From positions 29,570 through 93,569 of the forward strand of contig NZ_MNBL01000042.1 of assembly GCF_001879695.1 (NCBI RefSeq): a DNA stretch of 64,000 bases, given 5' to 3'. The translations under genes and the position numbers were made by a program. The first letter of the stretch is position 1. Every line of letters begins with the position of its first letter. Positions 17,205 to 27,094 of the stretch are shown here, piece by piece. The stretch is from Nioella sediminis. Its GTDB lineage: Bacteria > Pseudomonadota > Alphaproteobacteria > Rhodobacterales > Rhodobacteraceae. The notes beneath the pieces were generated by a model that saw only the letters and a program-made list of their open reading frames with translations, was not told the origin of the DNA and did no database searches.

Positions 17205-17621
17205 ATGCTGAGGATCACCGACCAGATCACCATCGCCGATTGGGAGATGACGGAACAGTTCACCCGCGCCTCCGGCCCCGGCGGGCAGAACGTGAACAAG
17301 GTGTCCACGGCGGTGGAACTGCGGTTCGAGGCGGAGCGGTCCCCGAACCTGCCCGACCCAGTGAAGCGGCGGCTGAAACGGCTGGCCGGTCAACGCTGGA
17401 CCAAGGACGGCGCGGTGGTGATCTTCGTGCAGGACACGCGGAGCCAGGCAAGGAACCGGGAGATCGCGCGGGAGCGGCTGGCAGAGCTCATTGGGCGGGC
17501 AACGGTGGCGCCCAAGAAACGCCGCCCGACCCGGCCCACCAAGGGCAGCGTCGAGCGGCGCCTCAAGGCCAAGAAGGTACGGGGAGAGGTGAAGCGGTTA
17601 AGGGGGGAGACGGGGGAGTAG
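17205..17621 (+). CDS. arfB: alternative ribosome-rescue peptidyl-tRNA hydrolase ArfB
   Basis: A 138-residue protein homologous to ArfB/YaeJ, which frees stalled ribosomes lacking a stop codon by hydrolysing peptidyl-tRNA. The catalytic GGQ lies in SGPGGQNVNKV near residue 27. The basic C-terminal tail that enters the empty mRNA channel is present (PKKRRPTRPTKGSVERRLKA and beyond). The short 5' region is the C-rich dispersed repeat, so the usual ribosome binding site is poor. Confidence 0.93.
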   Translation: MLRITDQITIADWEMTEQFTRASGPGGQNVNKVSTAVELRFEAERSPNLPDPVKRRLKRLAGQRWTKDGAVVIFVQDTRSQARNREIARERLAELIGRATVAPKKRRPTRPTKGSVERRLKAKKVRGEVKRLRGETGE

Positions 17622-17719
17622 GGCGTGGGGCGGGCGCGCAATCTACAGGCAAGCAAATACATACTTCCACAGGAGCGAATGTTTCTATATTGTTCTCATC
17701 ATATCCATCGGAGTGAGAG

Positions 17720-18751
17720 ATGAACGAAGACCAGCCAGTGCAGCTTGTAGAAGACGAAACCACTGGAGACCGCTTTCTGGTTTACAGCACTAGTGCGGGA
17801 TACAGGATAGACATCCAGTTCGATGGAGATACTCTTTGGATGTCGCAAGCACAGATCGGTCAACTTTTCGGTCGTGACCGTACTTCTATAACCAAGCATA
17901 TCAGCAACATACTTGAAGAAGGAGAGCTTGACGAAGAGAGTTGTGTGCAAAAAGTTCACAAAACTCAGACTGGCAGACCGACTGCACTCTATAGTCTCGA
18001 CATGGTGATTTCCGTCGGTTACCGGGTGTCATCTGCTCAAGCAACCTTGTTTCGACGGTGGGCCACTGGGATACTAGTGCAGTATGCCAAAAAAGGCTTT
18101 GTCGTTGATAGCCCACGCCTTAAGGCGCCTGAGAACAATGACCGCCTTGCAGAACTTCGCGAAATTATACGCGACATCAGGTCCGATGAAGCCAACGTTT
18201 ATCGAGAGTTGAAGCGCATTTGCGCAATGTGCCAAGACTATGACGGATCTAGCGAACAAGCGCGTAGTTTCTACCAGAGGACACAAGCTAAACTTGTGTA
18301 CGCTGTTACATCGCATACACCAGCAGAGATTATCTCTGATCGTGCGAACTCGGGTGAACCGAACATGGGTCTTCAAACTTGGCCCAATGAGAACATACGC
18401 AAACAAGATGTGACCGTTTCCAAGAACTATCTCGCGGAAGCGGAAATCAGGGAGCTGAATCGTCTAACAACGATACTTCTAGACATTTTTGAAGACCAAG
18501 CGGAGCTTGGACGGCTCATAGTGATGGCTGATGCAGCTAGACTACTCGACAAACAGCTTGGCGATCTGGGGAGATCTGTGCTTCGCGATGGTGGACGTGT
18601 GAGTTCTACTGCGGCTAGGAAAAAAGCGCACAATGAGTATGGCAAGTTTGACAAATCGCGCAAGCGAGAGCGCCAGCTCGAAGCTGACGAAAAAATCCAA
18701 ATACTAGCTGAACAAGCTAGACGCCTGCCGCGAGAATCCAAAAAAAAATGA
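17720..18751 (+). CDS. RhuM-family protein (horizontally acquired)
   Basis: A 343-residue protein matching the RhuM ('virulence RhuM') family. It has a winged-helix-like N-terminal part (SQAQIGQLFGRDRTSITKHI), then SLDMVISVGYRVSSAQATLFRRWAT, the family hallmark, and NYLAEAEIRELNRLTTILLDIFEDQAE further on. The function of RhuM is not established; it is often found in genomic islands near restriction or toxin genes. Base composition is clearly lower in GC than both neighbours (arfB and pncB), which points to transfer. No integrase or direct repeat is seen around it. Confidence 0.85.
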   Translation: MNEDQPVQLVEDETTGDRFLVYSTSAGYRIDIQFDGDTLWMSQAQIGQLFGRDRTSITKHISNILEEGELDEESCVQKVHKTQTGRPTALYSLDMVISVGYRVSSAQATLFRRWATGILVQYAKKGFVVDSPRLKAPENNDRLAELREIIRDIRSDEANVYRELKRICAMCQDYDGSSEQARSFYQRTQAKLVYAVTSHTPAEIISDRANSGEPNMGLQTWPNENIRKQDVTVSKNYLAEAEIRELNRLTTILLDIFEDQAELGRLIVMADAARLLDKQLGDLGRSVLRDGGRVSSTAARKKAHNEYGKFDKSRKRERQLEADEKIQILAEQARRLPRESKKK

Positions 18752-18793
18752 ATTTATTCAGATACTAAGAGTCCTGCATGACAGGGCTCCCTT

Positions 18794-20086
18794 TCAAACC
18801 ACAACCTCCACCCGTTCCTGCTCACCCACCCCGAACACCCGTTTATACCGGGCGATCTCGTCTGCTGGCCCCATGGCCTTCTCGGGGTTGTCCGAGAGCT
18901 TCACCGTGGGCCGCCCGTTGGCTGCCACAGCTTTGCACACCAGCGAGAACGGCGCCAGCGCGTCATTGGGGACCAGCCCGCGGAAATCATTGGTCAGCAG
19001 CGTGCCCCAGCCAAACGAAACCCGCACGCGGCCGGCAAACTGCGCCTGAAGCTCCTCGATCTTTTCCACGTCCAGCCCGTCGGAGAAGATGACGAGTTTC
19101 TGGCGCGGGTCCTCGCCGCGCGACTTCCACCAGTCGATGGCGATCTCGGCCCCCGTCGCGGGGTCGCCTGAATCGATGCGGATGCCGGTCCAGCCCGCCA
19201 GCCAGTCGGGGGCGTTTTTCAGGAAGCCCTCGGTCCCGTAGGTGTCGGGCAGGATGATGCGCAGGTTGCCCGAATGCTCCTCATGCCAGTCGGCGAGCAC
19301 GTCATAGGGTGCGCGGGCGAGGTCGGCGTCGGTTTCCGTCAGCGCGGCGTAGACCATGGGCAGTTCGTGGGCGTTGGTGCCGATGGCCTCGATATCGCGC
19401 TTCATGGCGATGAGGCAGTTGGAGGTGCCGACGAATTTCTCTCCCAGCCCCTCCATCATCGCCTGCACGCACCAGTCCTGCCACAGGTAGGAATGGCGGC
19501 GGCGGGTGCCGAAATCGGCGATGCGTAGGTCGGGCAGGTGGCGCAGGCGTTCGACCTTCTGCCACAGATGAGTCATGGCGCGGGCGTAGAGCACCTGCAG
19601 CTCGAACTTGCCCATATGTTGCAGGACGGCGCGGCCGCGCAGTTCCATGAGCACGGCAAGCGCGGGGATTTCCCACAGCATGACCTCGGGCCAGTTGCCT
19701 TCGAAGGTCAGCTCGTACTGGCCGTCGCGTTTTTCGAGGTGATAGGCGGGCAGGCGCAGTTTCTCGAACCAGTCCATGAATTCGGGCGTGAACATCTGAC
19801 GCTTGCCGTAGAACATGTTGCCGCGCATCCAGGTGCTTTCGCCTCGGGCAAGGGAGAGCGAGCGGATGTGGTCAAGCTGTTCGCGCAGCTCGCCCTCGTC
19901 GATGAGGTTGGCCAGCGGGATGCGCGTGGTGCGGTTGATGAGGCTGAAGGTCACCTGCGTGTCGGGTTTGTTGCGGAAGACCGACTGGCACATCAGCAGT
20001 TTGTAGAAATCCGTGTCGATGAGCGAGCGGACGATCGGGTCGATCTTCCACTTGTGGTTATAGACGCGAGTGGCGATGTCGACCAT
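18794..20086 (-). CDS. pncB: nicotinate phosphoribosyltransferase
   Basis: PncB joins nicotinate with PRPP to form nicotinate mononucleotide in NAD salvage. The 430-residue protein has the expected start ([20 protein letters not shown]) and the phosphorylatable His in [14 protein letters not shown], where a shorter form hydrolyses ATP. Also visible are [19 protein letters not shown] and [10 protein letters not shown] of the phosphoribosyl-binding region. It is full length and divergent from the RNA methyltransferase gene. Confidence 0.95.
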   Translation of the reverse strand: MVDIATRVYNHKWKIDPIVRSLIDTDFYKLLMCQSVFRNKPDTQVTFSLINRTTRIPLANLIDEGELREQLDHIRSLSLARGESTWMRGNMFYGKRQMFTPEFMDWFEKLRLPAYHLEKRDGQYELTFEGNWPEVMLWEIPALAVLMELRGRAVLQHMGKFELQVLYARAMTHLWQKVERLRHLPDLRIADFGTRRRHSYLWQDWCVQAMMEGLGEKFVGTSNCLIAMKRDIEAIGTNAHELPMVYAALTETDADLARAPYDVLADWHEEHSGNLRIILPDTYGTEGFLKNAPDWLAGWTGIRIDSGDPATGAEIAIDWWKSRGEDPRQKLVIFSDGLDVEKIEELQAQFAGRVRVSFGWGTLLTNDFRGLVPNDALAPFSLVCKAVAANGRPTVKLSDNPEKAMGPADEIARYKRVFGVGEQERVEVVV

Positions 20087-20187
20087 TTTTCAAACTCCTG
20101 TGCGCATGGGCCGTTAGAGCAAAGCAGACAGGGGGAGGGCAAGGATTTCCCTCGCCTGTTTGCCGGAAAGGGGCTAGGCACGCCGGT

Positions 20188-21297
20188 ATGAGCGACATGT
20201 TTGACATCTTCCTTGTGGCCCCGCCGGGACTTGAGGGCACTCTGGCAGAGGAAGCGCGCGAGGCGGGGTTCTCTGGCGTCCAAGCGGTGCCGGGCGGGGT
20301 CGAGACGCGGGGCGATTGGCCCGAGGTCTGGCGCGCGAACCTGTGCCTGCGGGGGCCGGCGCGGGTGCTGGTGCGGGTGGCGGAGTTTCGGGCGATGCAT
20401 CTGGCGCAGCTCGACAAGCGGGCGCGCAAGGTGGATTGGGCGACGGTGCTGCGGGCGGACCGGCCCGTGAAGGTGGAGGCCACCTGCCGCAAGTCGAAGA
20501 TCTACCATGCCAAGGCCGCCGTGCAGCGGGTGTCGCGCGCCATCAATGAAACGCTCGGTTGCCCGATCAGCGACAAGGCCGAGATCGTGGTAAAGGTCCG
20601 CATTGACGATGACCTGTGCACCATCAGCCTCGATACGACCGGCGAGGCGTTGCACAAACGTGGGCACAAGCCCGCCATGGGCAAGGCCCCGATGCGGGAG
20701 AATCTGGCGGCGCTGTTTCTGCGGCAATGCGGGTTTGACGGGTCGGAACCGGTGGTCGATCCGATGTGCGGCTCGGGGACCTTTCCGATTGAGGCGGCAG
20801 AGATTGCGGCAGGGCTTTATCCCGGCCGATCGCGGGGCTTTGCCTTCGAGGGACTGGCGGGGTTCGATCCGGGGGCCTTCGACGCGATGAAGGACGGGGC
20901 CAGAGTGGCCACGCCGCAGGCCCGGTTCTACGGCTATGACCGGGATGCGGGCGCGGTGAAGAACGCAGGCGAGAACGCGGACCGGGCAGGCGTCGGCGCC
21001 TTTTGCCAGTTCGCCCGGCAGGCGGTCAGCGATCTGGAACCGCCCGAGGGGCCGCCGGGTCTGGTCATCGTCAACCCGCCCTATGGCGAGAGGATCGGCA
21101 ACCGGAAGCTCCTGTTTTCCGTCTATGGCGCGCTTGGCAAGACCTTGATGGACCGCTTCAGCGGATGGCGCGTGGGGCTGGTGAGCAGCGATGGCGGGCT
21201 GGCAAAGGCGACCGGGCTGCCCTGGCTGCCGACTGAGGCCCCGGTGGCCCATGGCGGGCTGAAGGTGACGCTGTGGCGGACGGGGCCTCTGGCCTGA
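20188..21297 (+). CDS. THUMP-domain rRNA guanine-N2 methyltransferase (RlmL N-terminal-like)
   Basis: A 369-residue class I SAM-dependent RNA methyltransferase resembling the first half of RlmL (m2G2445 of 23S rRNA). A THUMP RNA-binding domain covers about residues 45-155, with ATCRKSKIYH and DTTGEALHKRGHK at its end. The catalytic domain follows with the SAM motif DPMCGSGTFPIEAAE and the active-site NPPYGERIG near residue 290. Annotation to the exact nucleotide is by family only. Confidence 0.88.
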   Translation: MSDMFDIFLVAPPGLEGTLAEEAREAGFSGVQAVPGGVETRGDWPEVWRANLCLRGPARVLVRVAEFRAMHLAQLDKRARKVDWATVLRADRPVKVEATCRKSKIYHAKAAVQRVSRAINETLGCPISDKAEIVVKVRIDDDLCTISLDTTGEALHKRGHKPAMGKAPMRENLAALFLRQCGFDGSEPVVDPMCGSGTFPIEAAEIAAGLYPGRSRGFAFEGLAGFDPGAFDAMKDGARVATPQARFYGYDRDAGAVKNAGENADRAGVGAFCQFARQAVSDLEPPEGPPGLVIVNPPYGERIGNRKLLFSVYGALGKTLMDRFSGWRVGLVSSDGGLAKATGLPWLPTEAPVAHGGLKVTLWRTGPLA

Positions 21298-21324
21298 ACA
21301 CCTGCCCGCCCTGCCCTCGCGGCC

Positions 21325-21486
21325 ATGGCCCAAGAGAAACCCCATCTGCCGACCAAGATCTGCGCCACCTGCGGGCGCCCATTTGCGTGGCGGATGAAAT
21401 GGTCGAAGGTGTGGGACGGGGTGATCTGCTGCCCAGATCGGTGCCCGGAAGACGCGCGCCGGTTGCGGATCTTGCCCCGCCGGTGA
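21325..21486 (+). CDS. small zinc-ribbon-like protein (DUF2256)
   Basis: A 53-residue protein. It has cysteines at 13 and 16 (CATCGRPFAWRMKW) and at 35, 36 and 40 (ICCPDRC). The WRMKWSKVWD pattern is the hallmark of DUF2256, whose function is unknown; the Cys pairs suggest metal binding. It starts 28 bases after the RNA methyltransferase stop and is probably cotranscribed with it. Confidence 0.8.
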   Translation: MAQEKPHLPTKICATCGRPFAWRMKWSKVWDGVICCPDRCPEDARRLRILPRR

Positions 21487-21537
21487 CGAGCGCTGATTCG
21501 CGCCGCCTTCGGTTGCAGGTTTTCTGGCATAGTTGGC

Positions 21538-22386
21538 ATGACATCCTTGGTGACAAGATCATATTTGGAGTGGAGCTACGGGAGACCGGATGTGCCGATT
21601 GTCAAAGCGAAGAACCCGGTTGACGCCTATCGCGCATGGGCGTCGGCGTCCGATGTCAGTGAGTTGAGCGGCCGCGCCCATCGGAGCTACCTGACGGAGT
21701 TCGTTTCCGAACGTATCCTCGCGGCGGTGAAGATGCGCGAAGAGGCTTCGCTTCTGGATGTCGGGTGCGGTGACGGGACATTGCTGATCATGGCGCGCCG
21801 ATCCGGTGCCCGTGGTCGTCTGGCCGGTGTGTTGCCTTCGCCTGAAGAGGTCGACCGGGTGCGGCACCGTCTGGACAGCGAACATCCGGGCTGTTCGATT
21901 GCGGTGACACAAGGTCTTGCCGACGCGCTGCCCGTCCCGGATGGCTCGGTCGACTGCCTTGTCTGCAATGGGGTCCTGCATATCGTGGGGTCGGATGATG
22001 AAAGCGTGGGCAAGGCCATCGCGGAGATCGCCCGCGTGACTGTCGCGGGCGGGACGATCTATATCGGTGAGGTGCCGGACCGAGACGAATTCGCCGGAGA
22101 GGATTATGGTTCCTCCCTGCTGGATTACCTGCGCGGCGTGTATCGCCACCAGGGCTTTGGACATCTGTTGAAAGCCCTGCGCAAACTGATGGCGTCCGTC
22201 CTTGGGTCGAGACCGTTCGTTTATGGAGTGTATTCGTGCTATTTCAGCCCCCCGGAGACATTCACCAAGCTCCTGGAACGGCACGGCATTCAGGTTGAAA
22301 GCCACGCAAGGCATCAAGTCCTGAAACGAAAGGGCCGCGTCGTCGATAGCCCCAGCCGGTGGAACTATCTGTGTCGGAAGGCCTGA
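21538..22386 (+). CDS. class I SAM-dependent methyltransferase of unknown substrate
   Basis: A 282-residue protein with the Rossmann-fold SAM motif LLDVGCGDGTLLIMARRSG near residue 75. DGSVDCLVCNGVLHIV (motif post-I/II) and IARVTVAGGTIYIGEVP follow, as in UbiE/Methyltransf_11 enzymes. The C terminus has a helical part and ends RWNYLCRKA. Neither gene order nor sequence tells the substrate. The start could also be a few codons downstream. Confidence 0.75.
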   Translation: MTSLVTRSYLEWSYGRPDVPIVKAKNPVDAYRAWASASDVSELSGRAHRSYLTEFVSERILAAVKMREEASLLDVGCGDGTLLIMARRSGARGRLAGVLPSPEEVDRVRHRLDSEHPGCSIAVTQGLADALPVPDGSVDCLVCNGVLHIVGSDDESVGKAIAEIARVTVAGGTIYIGEVPDRDEFAGEDYGSSLLDYLRGVYRHQGFGHLLKALRKLMASVLGSRPFVYGVYSCYFSPPETFTKLLERHGIQVESHARHQVLKRKGRVVDSPSRWNYLCRKA

Positions 22387-22713
22387 ACACTGGCCAATTT
22401 GCCGTCGCTTAGCGCGCCGGGGCGTGGTGGGCGCGCGAGTCCGCAGAATAACGCCTCGGTCTGCCGAGTTGCCCAGGTTGCAGGCGAAGGAACAAATCCG
22501 CGACAGACTGCAGGCGGAGAGGACTGAACTGACGGAACCGCCTTGGAGGATCAAGTTGACCGCGCAGGTTCGCTTGAGGCCAGCGCCCGCGTTCCTGAAC
22601 TCTCTGGCGTGATAGTCCCTCTGAAGCGATGAGTTCGAGACGCACTGGATACTTGCCAACTGCCATCGACCATGGGAGCCTCATTCATCGGATCGGTCGG
22701 TGGGAGAGCAGCG
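22387..22713. other. 327-bp gap with no recognisable gene
   Basis: Reading both strands, I see no convincing coding sequence, tRNA or clear hairpin terminator. The open frames across it on the - strand are Arg/Pro-rich and lack any recognisable motif. It marks the border between housekeeping genes and the catabolic cluster. Confidence 0.5.
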
Positions 22714-24141
22714 ATGCAGAATTCAAACGTTATCTGGGAAAAGGTGGATCAGCACAAGGAAGACCTGATTACACTGTCGGATCGTGTCTTTGACATGCCG
22801 GAAACCCTATACAACGAGTACCGGTCCGTTGCTGAACACAAGGCGATGCTTGCACAGAAGGGCTTTCGGATAACCGAAAACGCTGCTGGAATCCCGACGG
22901 CTGTTACGGGCGAGGCCGGTGAAGAAGGACCGGTCATCGCGATACTCGGCGAGTTCGATGCGCTGCCTTACCTCAGCCAAGAGCCCGGTGTTGCGGAACC
23001 ACGACCTCAGGAAGCCGGCGGAAACGGCCATGGCTGTGGACATAACCTGTTGGGCGCTGCCGCCCTGCTTGCCGCGACGGCCGTTAAGGACTGGATAGAG
23101 GATAACGGAATCAAGGCACGGGTCCGCTATTATGGATGCCCGGCGGAAGAGGGCGGTGCGGCCAAGGCCTTCATGGTGCGTGACGGGCTGTTCGACGATG
23201 TCGATGCGGCGATATCCTGGCACCCGGCCACGTTTACCGCCGTGAACAGGGCAAACTCGCTGGCCAACACCCGGATCGACTTCACCTTCCACGGAAAGGC
23301 AGCACATGCCGCAGGCGCACCCGAACTGGGCCGCAGCGCGCTGGACGCCGTGGAACTGATGAATGTCGGCATCAATTACATGCGCGAACACATGCCCGAC
23401 GATGCGCGCGTTCACTATGCCTATCTCGACGCAGGCGGGGTTGCGCCAAATGTGGTGCAGCACCGGGCAACCGTTCGGCAACTGGTCCGCGCCTCGGACC
23501 TGCCCGGGCTTCGGTCGCTGATCGAGCGGGTCAAGAAGATCGCCGAAGGCGCCGCCCTGATGACCGAGACTCGCGTCGAATCCCGCGTCTTCACCGGGGT
23601 ATCGAACCTGATCGGCAACCGGCCTCTGGAGGAGGCCATGCAGGTGGAGATGGAGCGTCTCGGCCCTGTCGCCTTTGACGAGGATGACGCGGCTTTCGCC
23701 CGAGATATACAACAGACGCTGACGGCGGACGATATCGCGGTGTCCTTCCGGCGCGTTGGCATGCCGGCACCGGACGAAAGCCTAGCCCTTTGCGATTTCG
23801 TGGCGCCGCTGGACCTCAAAGGTGAGGGCGGCGAGGGATCTACGGATGTCGGGGATGTCAGCTGGACCGTACCCACGGTTCAGGCCCGCGTGGCAACCTG
23901 CGCGGTCGGCACGCCGTTTCACACCTGGCAAACGGTTGCGCAAGGAAAGGCTCCGGCTGCGCATAAGGGTATGGTCTATGCCGCCAAGGTCATGGCGGCC
24001 ACGGCCAAACGGGTGATCGAGGATCCTGCCCTGCTTGCAAGGGCAAAGGACCTGCACGCAGCCCATCTGAAGAAGACGCCCTATGTTTGCCCGCTTCCCG
24101 ATGGGGTCGAACCGCCGATCGTGCCAAGGCCCGCCTCATGA
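22714..24141 (+). CDS. M20-family amidohydrolase (AbgB-like)
   Basis: A 475-residue metal-dependent hydrolase. Metal-binding signatures are GEFDALPYLSQEPG, GGNGHGCGHNLLGAAALLA and CPAEEGGAAKAFM, typical of the AbgB/p-aminobenzoyl-glutamate hydrolase branch rather than of dipeptidases. The dimerisation domain follows with FHGKAAHAAGAPELGRSALD. The start at 22714 follows GGGAGAG; an upstream Met is less likely. It overlaps the next gene by four bases. With that gene and the convergent transporter operon, it probably hydrolyses an imported N-acyl or peptide-like compound. Confidence 0.85.
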   Translation: MQNSNVIWEKVDQHKEDLITLSDRVFDMPETLYNEYRSVAEHKAMLAQKGFRITENAAGIPTAVTGEAGEEGPVIAILGEFDALPYLSQEPGVAEPRPQEAGGNGHGCGHNLLGAAALLAATAVKDWIEDNGIKARVRYYGCPAEEGGAAKAFMVRDGLFDDVDAAISWHPATFTAVNRANSLANTRIDFTFHGKAAHAAGAPELGRSALDAVELMNVGINYMREHMPDDARVHYAYLDAGGVAPNVVQHRATVRQLVRASDLPGLRSLIERVKKIAEGAALMTETRVESRVFTGVSNLIGNRPLEEAMQVEMERLGPVAFDEDDAAFARDIQQTLTADDIAVSFRRVGMPAPDESLALCDFVAPLDLKGEGGEGSTDVGDVSWTVPTVQARVATCAVGTPFHTWQTVAQGKAPAAHKGMVYAAKVMAATAKRVIEDPALLARAKDLHAAHLKKTPYVCPLPDGVEPPIVPRPAS

Positions 24142-25094
24142 GCGCGACCGACCCCAACAAGTACCCGATCGAGCTGCCCTTCCCCGATATCTCGCCCTAC
24201 CGGGCCGGCAACACAGGCGTGGACTACTACACCAGCTTTGACAGCGGCGTGGCGGGGCCGCACGTCCTGATCAATGCCCTTGTCCACGGCAACGAGGTCT
24301 GCGGGGTCATCGCGCTGGACCATCTGTTCCGGTCTGGCGTCCGGCCAATGAAGGGTACGCTGACGCTCGGATTTTCCAATGTCGCGGCCTACGAGGCCTT
24401 TGACAGGGACGATCCGATGGCAAGCCGGTTTCTGGACGAGGACATGAACAGGGTCTGGGATACGGAAACTCTGGAGGGGGATCGCAGGTCGTGCGAACTG
24501 GATCGCGCCCGACAGATCCGCCCCCTGATCGACACGGTGGATATCCTGTTCGACGTGCATTCGATGCAGCACAAGACGGCCCCGGTGATCGTGGCCGGGC
24601 CGCTGGAAAAAAGCACCGCCATGTCAAGGCAGCTCGGGACACCGGAGATTATCGTGGCCGATACCGGCCATGCCGCGGGGCGACGGCTGCGCGACTATGG
24701 GGGCTTCGGTGACCCCGGCTGCCCCAAAACCGCTGTGCTGATCGAGTGCGGCCAACACTGGGAAGCGGCGGCGGGGCCGGTCGCGATCGACAGCGTATAT
24801 CGCTGGCTGCTGCTGCACGGGATGATCGCGCCCGAGACAGCAGAGCCCAATCTCTTGCCCTTACCGGCAGAGCAGCGCGTGGTGAAGGTCGAGATGCCGG
24901 TCACGGTCGAGACCGACTGCTTCGAGTTCGCACAGCCCTTCACGGGTCTGGAGACGCTTTCCAAAGGGGATCTGATCGGCATGGATGGAGACAAGGAAAT
25001 CCGCGCGCCGCATGATGGCTGCGTACTGATCATGCCAAGCCGCAGGCTGACCCCTGGGGCAACTGCGGTTCGACTGGGGCAGTGGGTGGACTAG
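24138..25094 (+). CDS. succinylglutamate desuccinylase/aspartoacylase-family hydrolase
   Basis: A 318-residue zinc carboxypeptidase-fold protein. Predicted zinc ligands are His and Glu in NALVHGNEVCGV near residue 50 and His in FDVHSMQHK near residue 140. EDMNRVWD provides the substrate-binding Arg, and IECGQHW the catalytic Glu. The C-terminal 80 residues form the beta domain seen in AstE/aspartoacylase proteins (IRAPHDGCVLIMPSRRL). It is translationally coupled to the M20 gene (ATGA overlap), suggesting sequential hydrolysis of one substrate. Confidence 0.82.
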   Translation: MSATDPNKYPIELPFPDISPYRAGNTGVDYYTSFDSGVAGPHVLINALVHGNEVCGVIALDHLFRSGVRPMKGTLTLGFSNVAAYEAFDRDDPMASRFLDEDMNRVWDTETLEGDRRSCELDRARQIRPLIDTVDILFDVHSMQHKTAPVIVAGPLEKSTAMSRQLGTPEIIVADTGHAAGRRLRDYGGFGDPGCPKTAVLIECGQHWEAAAGPVAIDSVYRWLLLHGMIAPETAEPNLLPLPAEQRVVKVEMPVTVETDCFEFAQPFTGLETLSKGDLIGMDGDKEIRAPHDGCVLIMPSRRLTPGATAVRLGQWVD

Positions 25095-25115
25095 AATTGT
25101 GCCCCGGCTCTGGCC

Positions 25116-26111
25116 TTATCCATCGTTCAGGTGGCAGGCGCTGGTGCGGCCGGGCGAGATTTCCTTCAGCGCGGGCACCTCGATCCGGCAGCGTTCGGTG
25201 GCATGTGGGCAGCGCGGATGGAAATGGCATCCTTTCGGCGGGTCCAGCGGGGACGGGATTTCCCCCTTGATGGGCGCGTAGATCCGCCGGTCCGTTTCGA
25301 GGCGTGGCGCCTCTGCCAACAGGGCCTTCGTGTAGGGATGGTTCGGTGCCGCGAACAGCTCTTCCGTCGGTGCCGTTTCGACGACCCGTCCAAGATACAT
25401 GATTACCACGCGGTCGCTGAGATGTTCGACCACGCCCAGATCGTGGCTGATGAACAAATATGTCAGCCCCAGATCCTCACGCAAGTCCATGAACAGGTTC
25501 AGAACCTGCGCCTGGATCGACACGTCAAGCGCGGCGACGGCTTCGTCGCAGACGATGAAGTCCGGCTGCACGGCCAGGGCCCGCGCGATGCCGATACGCT
25601 GGCGCTGGCCGCCGGAAAACTGGTGTGGGTATCGATGCCGATAGGACGGATCAAGGCCCACCCGCTGCATGGTCATCGCCACGTAATCCTCGACCTCACC
25701 ACGTTTGATCAGGCCATGGAAAAGGGGGGCCTCGCTAATGATGTCGGACACTTTCAGGCGCGGATTGAGGCTGCTCATGGGATCCTGAAAGATCATCTGG
25801 ACCTTCAACCGGCTTTCCAGCAAGTCCTTGCCGCGCAGAGTTCGCACATCCTGTCCGAGATACCGGATGACACCGTCAGAGGGTTGATGGACCCCCGCCA
25901 CGCAGCGGCCAAGCGTGCTTTTCCCGCAGCCGCTTTCCCCGACCAGACCCACCACTTCCCCGGGCATGATTGACAGGTTCACGCTGTCCACCGCGTGCAC
26001 CGTGTGTTCCTCGACCTTGGCCCCGAGGCGGCGGGCGAATTTCTCGGCAATGTCGAGCTTCTTCACAAACCGCTTGGACACACCTTCCAGTTCAATGATC
26101 GGAGTGGTCAT
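25116..26111 (-). CDS. peptide/opine-type ABC transporter ATP-binding protein (DppF-like)
   Basis: A 331-residue ATPase with Walker A GESGCGKST, Q-loop QMIFQDPMSSLNPR, signature FSGGQRQRIGIARAL, Walker B FIVCDEAVAALD and switch His in FISHDLGVVEHLSD. The C-terminal oligopeptide-transporter extension holds CHFHPRCPHATERC, whose cysteines form an iron-sulfur or disulfide site in DppD/DppF. Note Ala-Val in place of the more usual Pro-Val after DE. It is the last gene of a seven-gene operon and overlaps the preceding dppD-like gene by four bases. Confidence 0.92.
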   Translation of the reverse strand: MTTPIIELEGVSKRFVKKLDIAEKFARRLGAKVEEHTVHAVDSVNLSIMPGEVVGLVGESGCGKSTLGRCVAGVHQPSDGVIRYLGQDVRTLRGKDLLESRLKVQMIFQDPMSSLNPRLKVSDIISEAPLFHGLIKRGEVEDYVAMTMQRVGLDPSYRHRYPHQFSGGQRQRIGIARALAVQPDFIVCDEAVAALDVSIQAQVLNLFMDLREDLGLTYLFISHDLGVVEHLSDRVVIMYLGRVVETAPTEELFAAPNHPYTKALLAEAPRLETDRRIYAPIKGEIPSPLDPPKGCHFHPRCPHATERCRIEVPALKEISPGRTSACHLNDG

Positions 26112-27094
26112 GCCGCCGTCCCCCGATCCTGTCCGACGCCAAGGGGATGGTGACACCGGACCAGGTGATCGCCCTCGGGCGTGGTGGCATCGGGTGCTGT
26201 TGCACAGGCTTCGCTGGCGCGGTCGCATCTTGGCCGGAACGCGCAGCCGGCCGGAAGATTCATCGGCAAGGGCGCCATGCCCCGAATCTGGGTTAGACGC
26301 GTGCCACGCGCATTGCGGGACGGGGCAGAGCCGATCAGACCGGAAGTGTAGGGATGGAAGGGCCGGTTCACGACCTCTTCGGTGGTACCCATTTCCACGA
26401 TCCGCCCCGCATACATCACCGCCACCCGGTTCGCGAGGCCAGCCACCACCGCAAGGTCATGGGTGACCCAGATCATCGCCGTGTTGTGTTCGGCCACGAG
26501 TTTCTGAACTTCGTAGAGGATCTGCGCCTGGATGGTGACATCAAGCGCCGTCGTAGGCTCGTCCGCGATGATCAGGTCCGGCTGATGCAGAAGGGCAATC
26601 GCAATGGCCACACGCTGACGCATGCCGCCGGAAAACTGGTGCGGATAGCTTTTCAGACGCTCATCCGGGCTGGGAATGCCGACCTGCCCCAAGACGTCCC
26701 GACATCTTTGCCGCGCATCCTCATCGGTCCATTTGCCATGGGCACGCAATGCCTCGATCATCTGGGTATCGACCCTGAGGACGGGATTGAGCGTCATCAT
26801 CGGATCCTGAAAGATCATCGCGATCCGGCGTCCGCGCAGGTCGCGCATCTTCGGTTCTGGCAATGCCACCAGATCCTGACCATCGAAGCGGATGGACCCT
26901 TCCACGATCCGGCCGGGCTGATCGACCAGACCCATGATCGAAAAGCCCGTCACGGATTTTCCCGAACCGCTCTCTCCTACAATGCCAAGGATCTCTCCCC
27001 GGTCGAGTTCGAACGAGACACCGTCAACGGACTTCACCACGCCCGCCTTGGTGAAGAAATGGGTTTTCAGATTGTCGATGCTCAGCAGGCTCAT
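26108..27094 (-). CDS. peptide-type ABC transporter ATP-binding protein (DppD-like)
   Basis: A 328-residue ATPase partner of the gene at 25116. It has Walker A GESGSGKSV, Q-loop AMIFQDPMMTLNPV, signature FSGGMRQRVAIAIAL, Walker B LIIADEPTTALD and the switch His in WVTHDLAVVAGLAN. The C terminus has the Cys-rich oligopeptide-transporter motif CAFRPRCDRASEAC. It overlaps both neighbours by four bases, so the three cytoplasm-facing genes are coupled. Confidence 0.93.
   Translation of the reverse strand: MSLLSIDNLKTHFFTKAGVVKSVDGVSFELDRGEILGIVGESGSGKSVTGFSIMGLVDQPGRIVEGSIRFDGQDLVALPEPKMRDLRGRRIAMIFQDPMMTLNPVLRVDTQMIEALRAHGKWTDEDARQRCRDVLGQVGIPSPDERLKSYPHQFSGGMRQRVAIAIALLHQPDLIIADEPTTALDVTIQAQILYEVQKLVAEHNTAMIWVTHDLAVVAGLANRVAVMYAGRIVEMGTTEEVVNRPFHPYTSGLIGSAPSRNARGTRLTQIRGMAPLPMNLPAGCAFRPRCDRASEACATAPDATTPEGDHLVRCHHPLGVGQDRGTAA

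Noticed and set aside
22409..22684. - strand frame in the gap before the M20 gene
   Set aside because: Arg/Pro-rich, no ribosome binding site, no recognisable motif.
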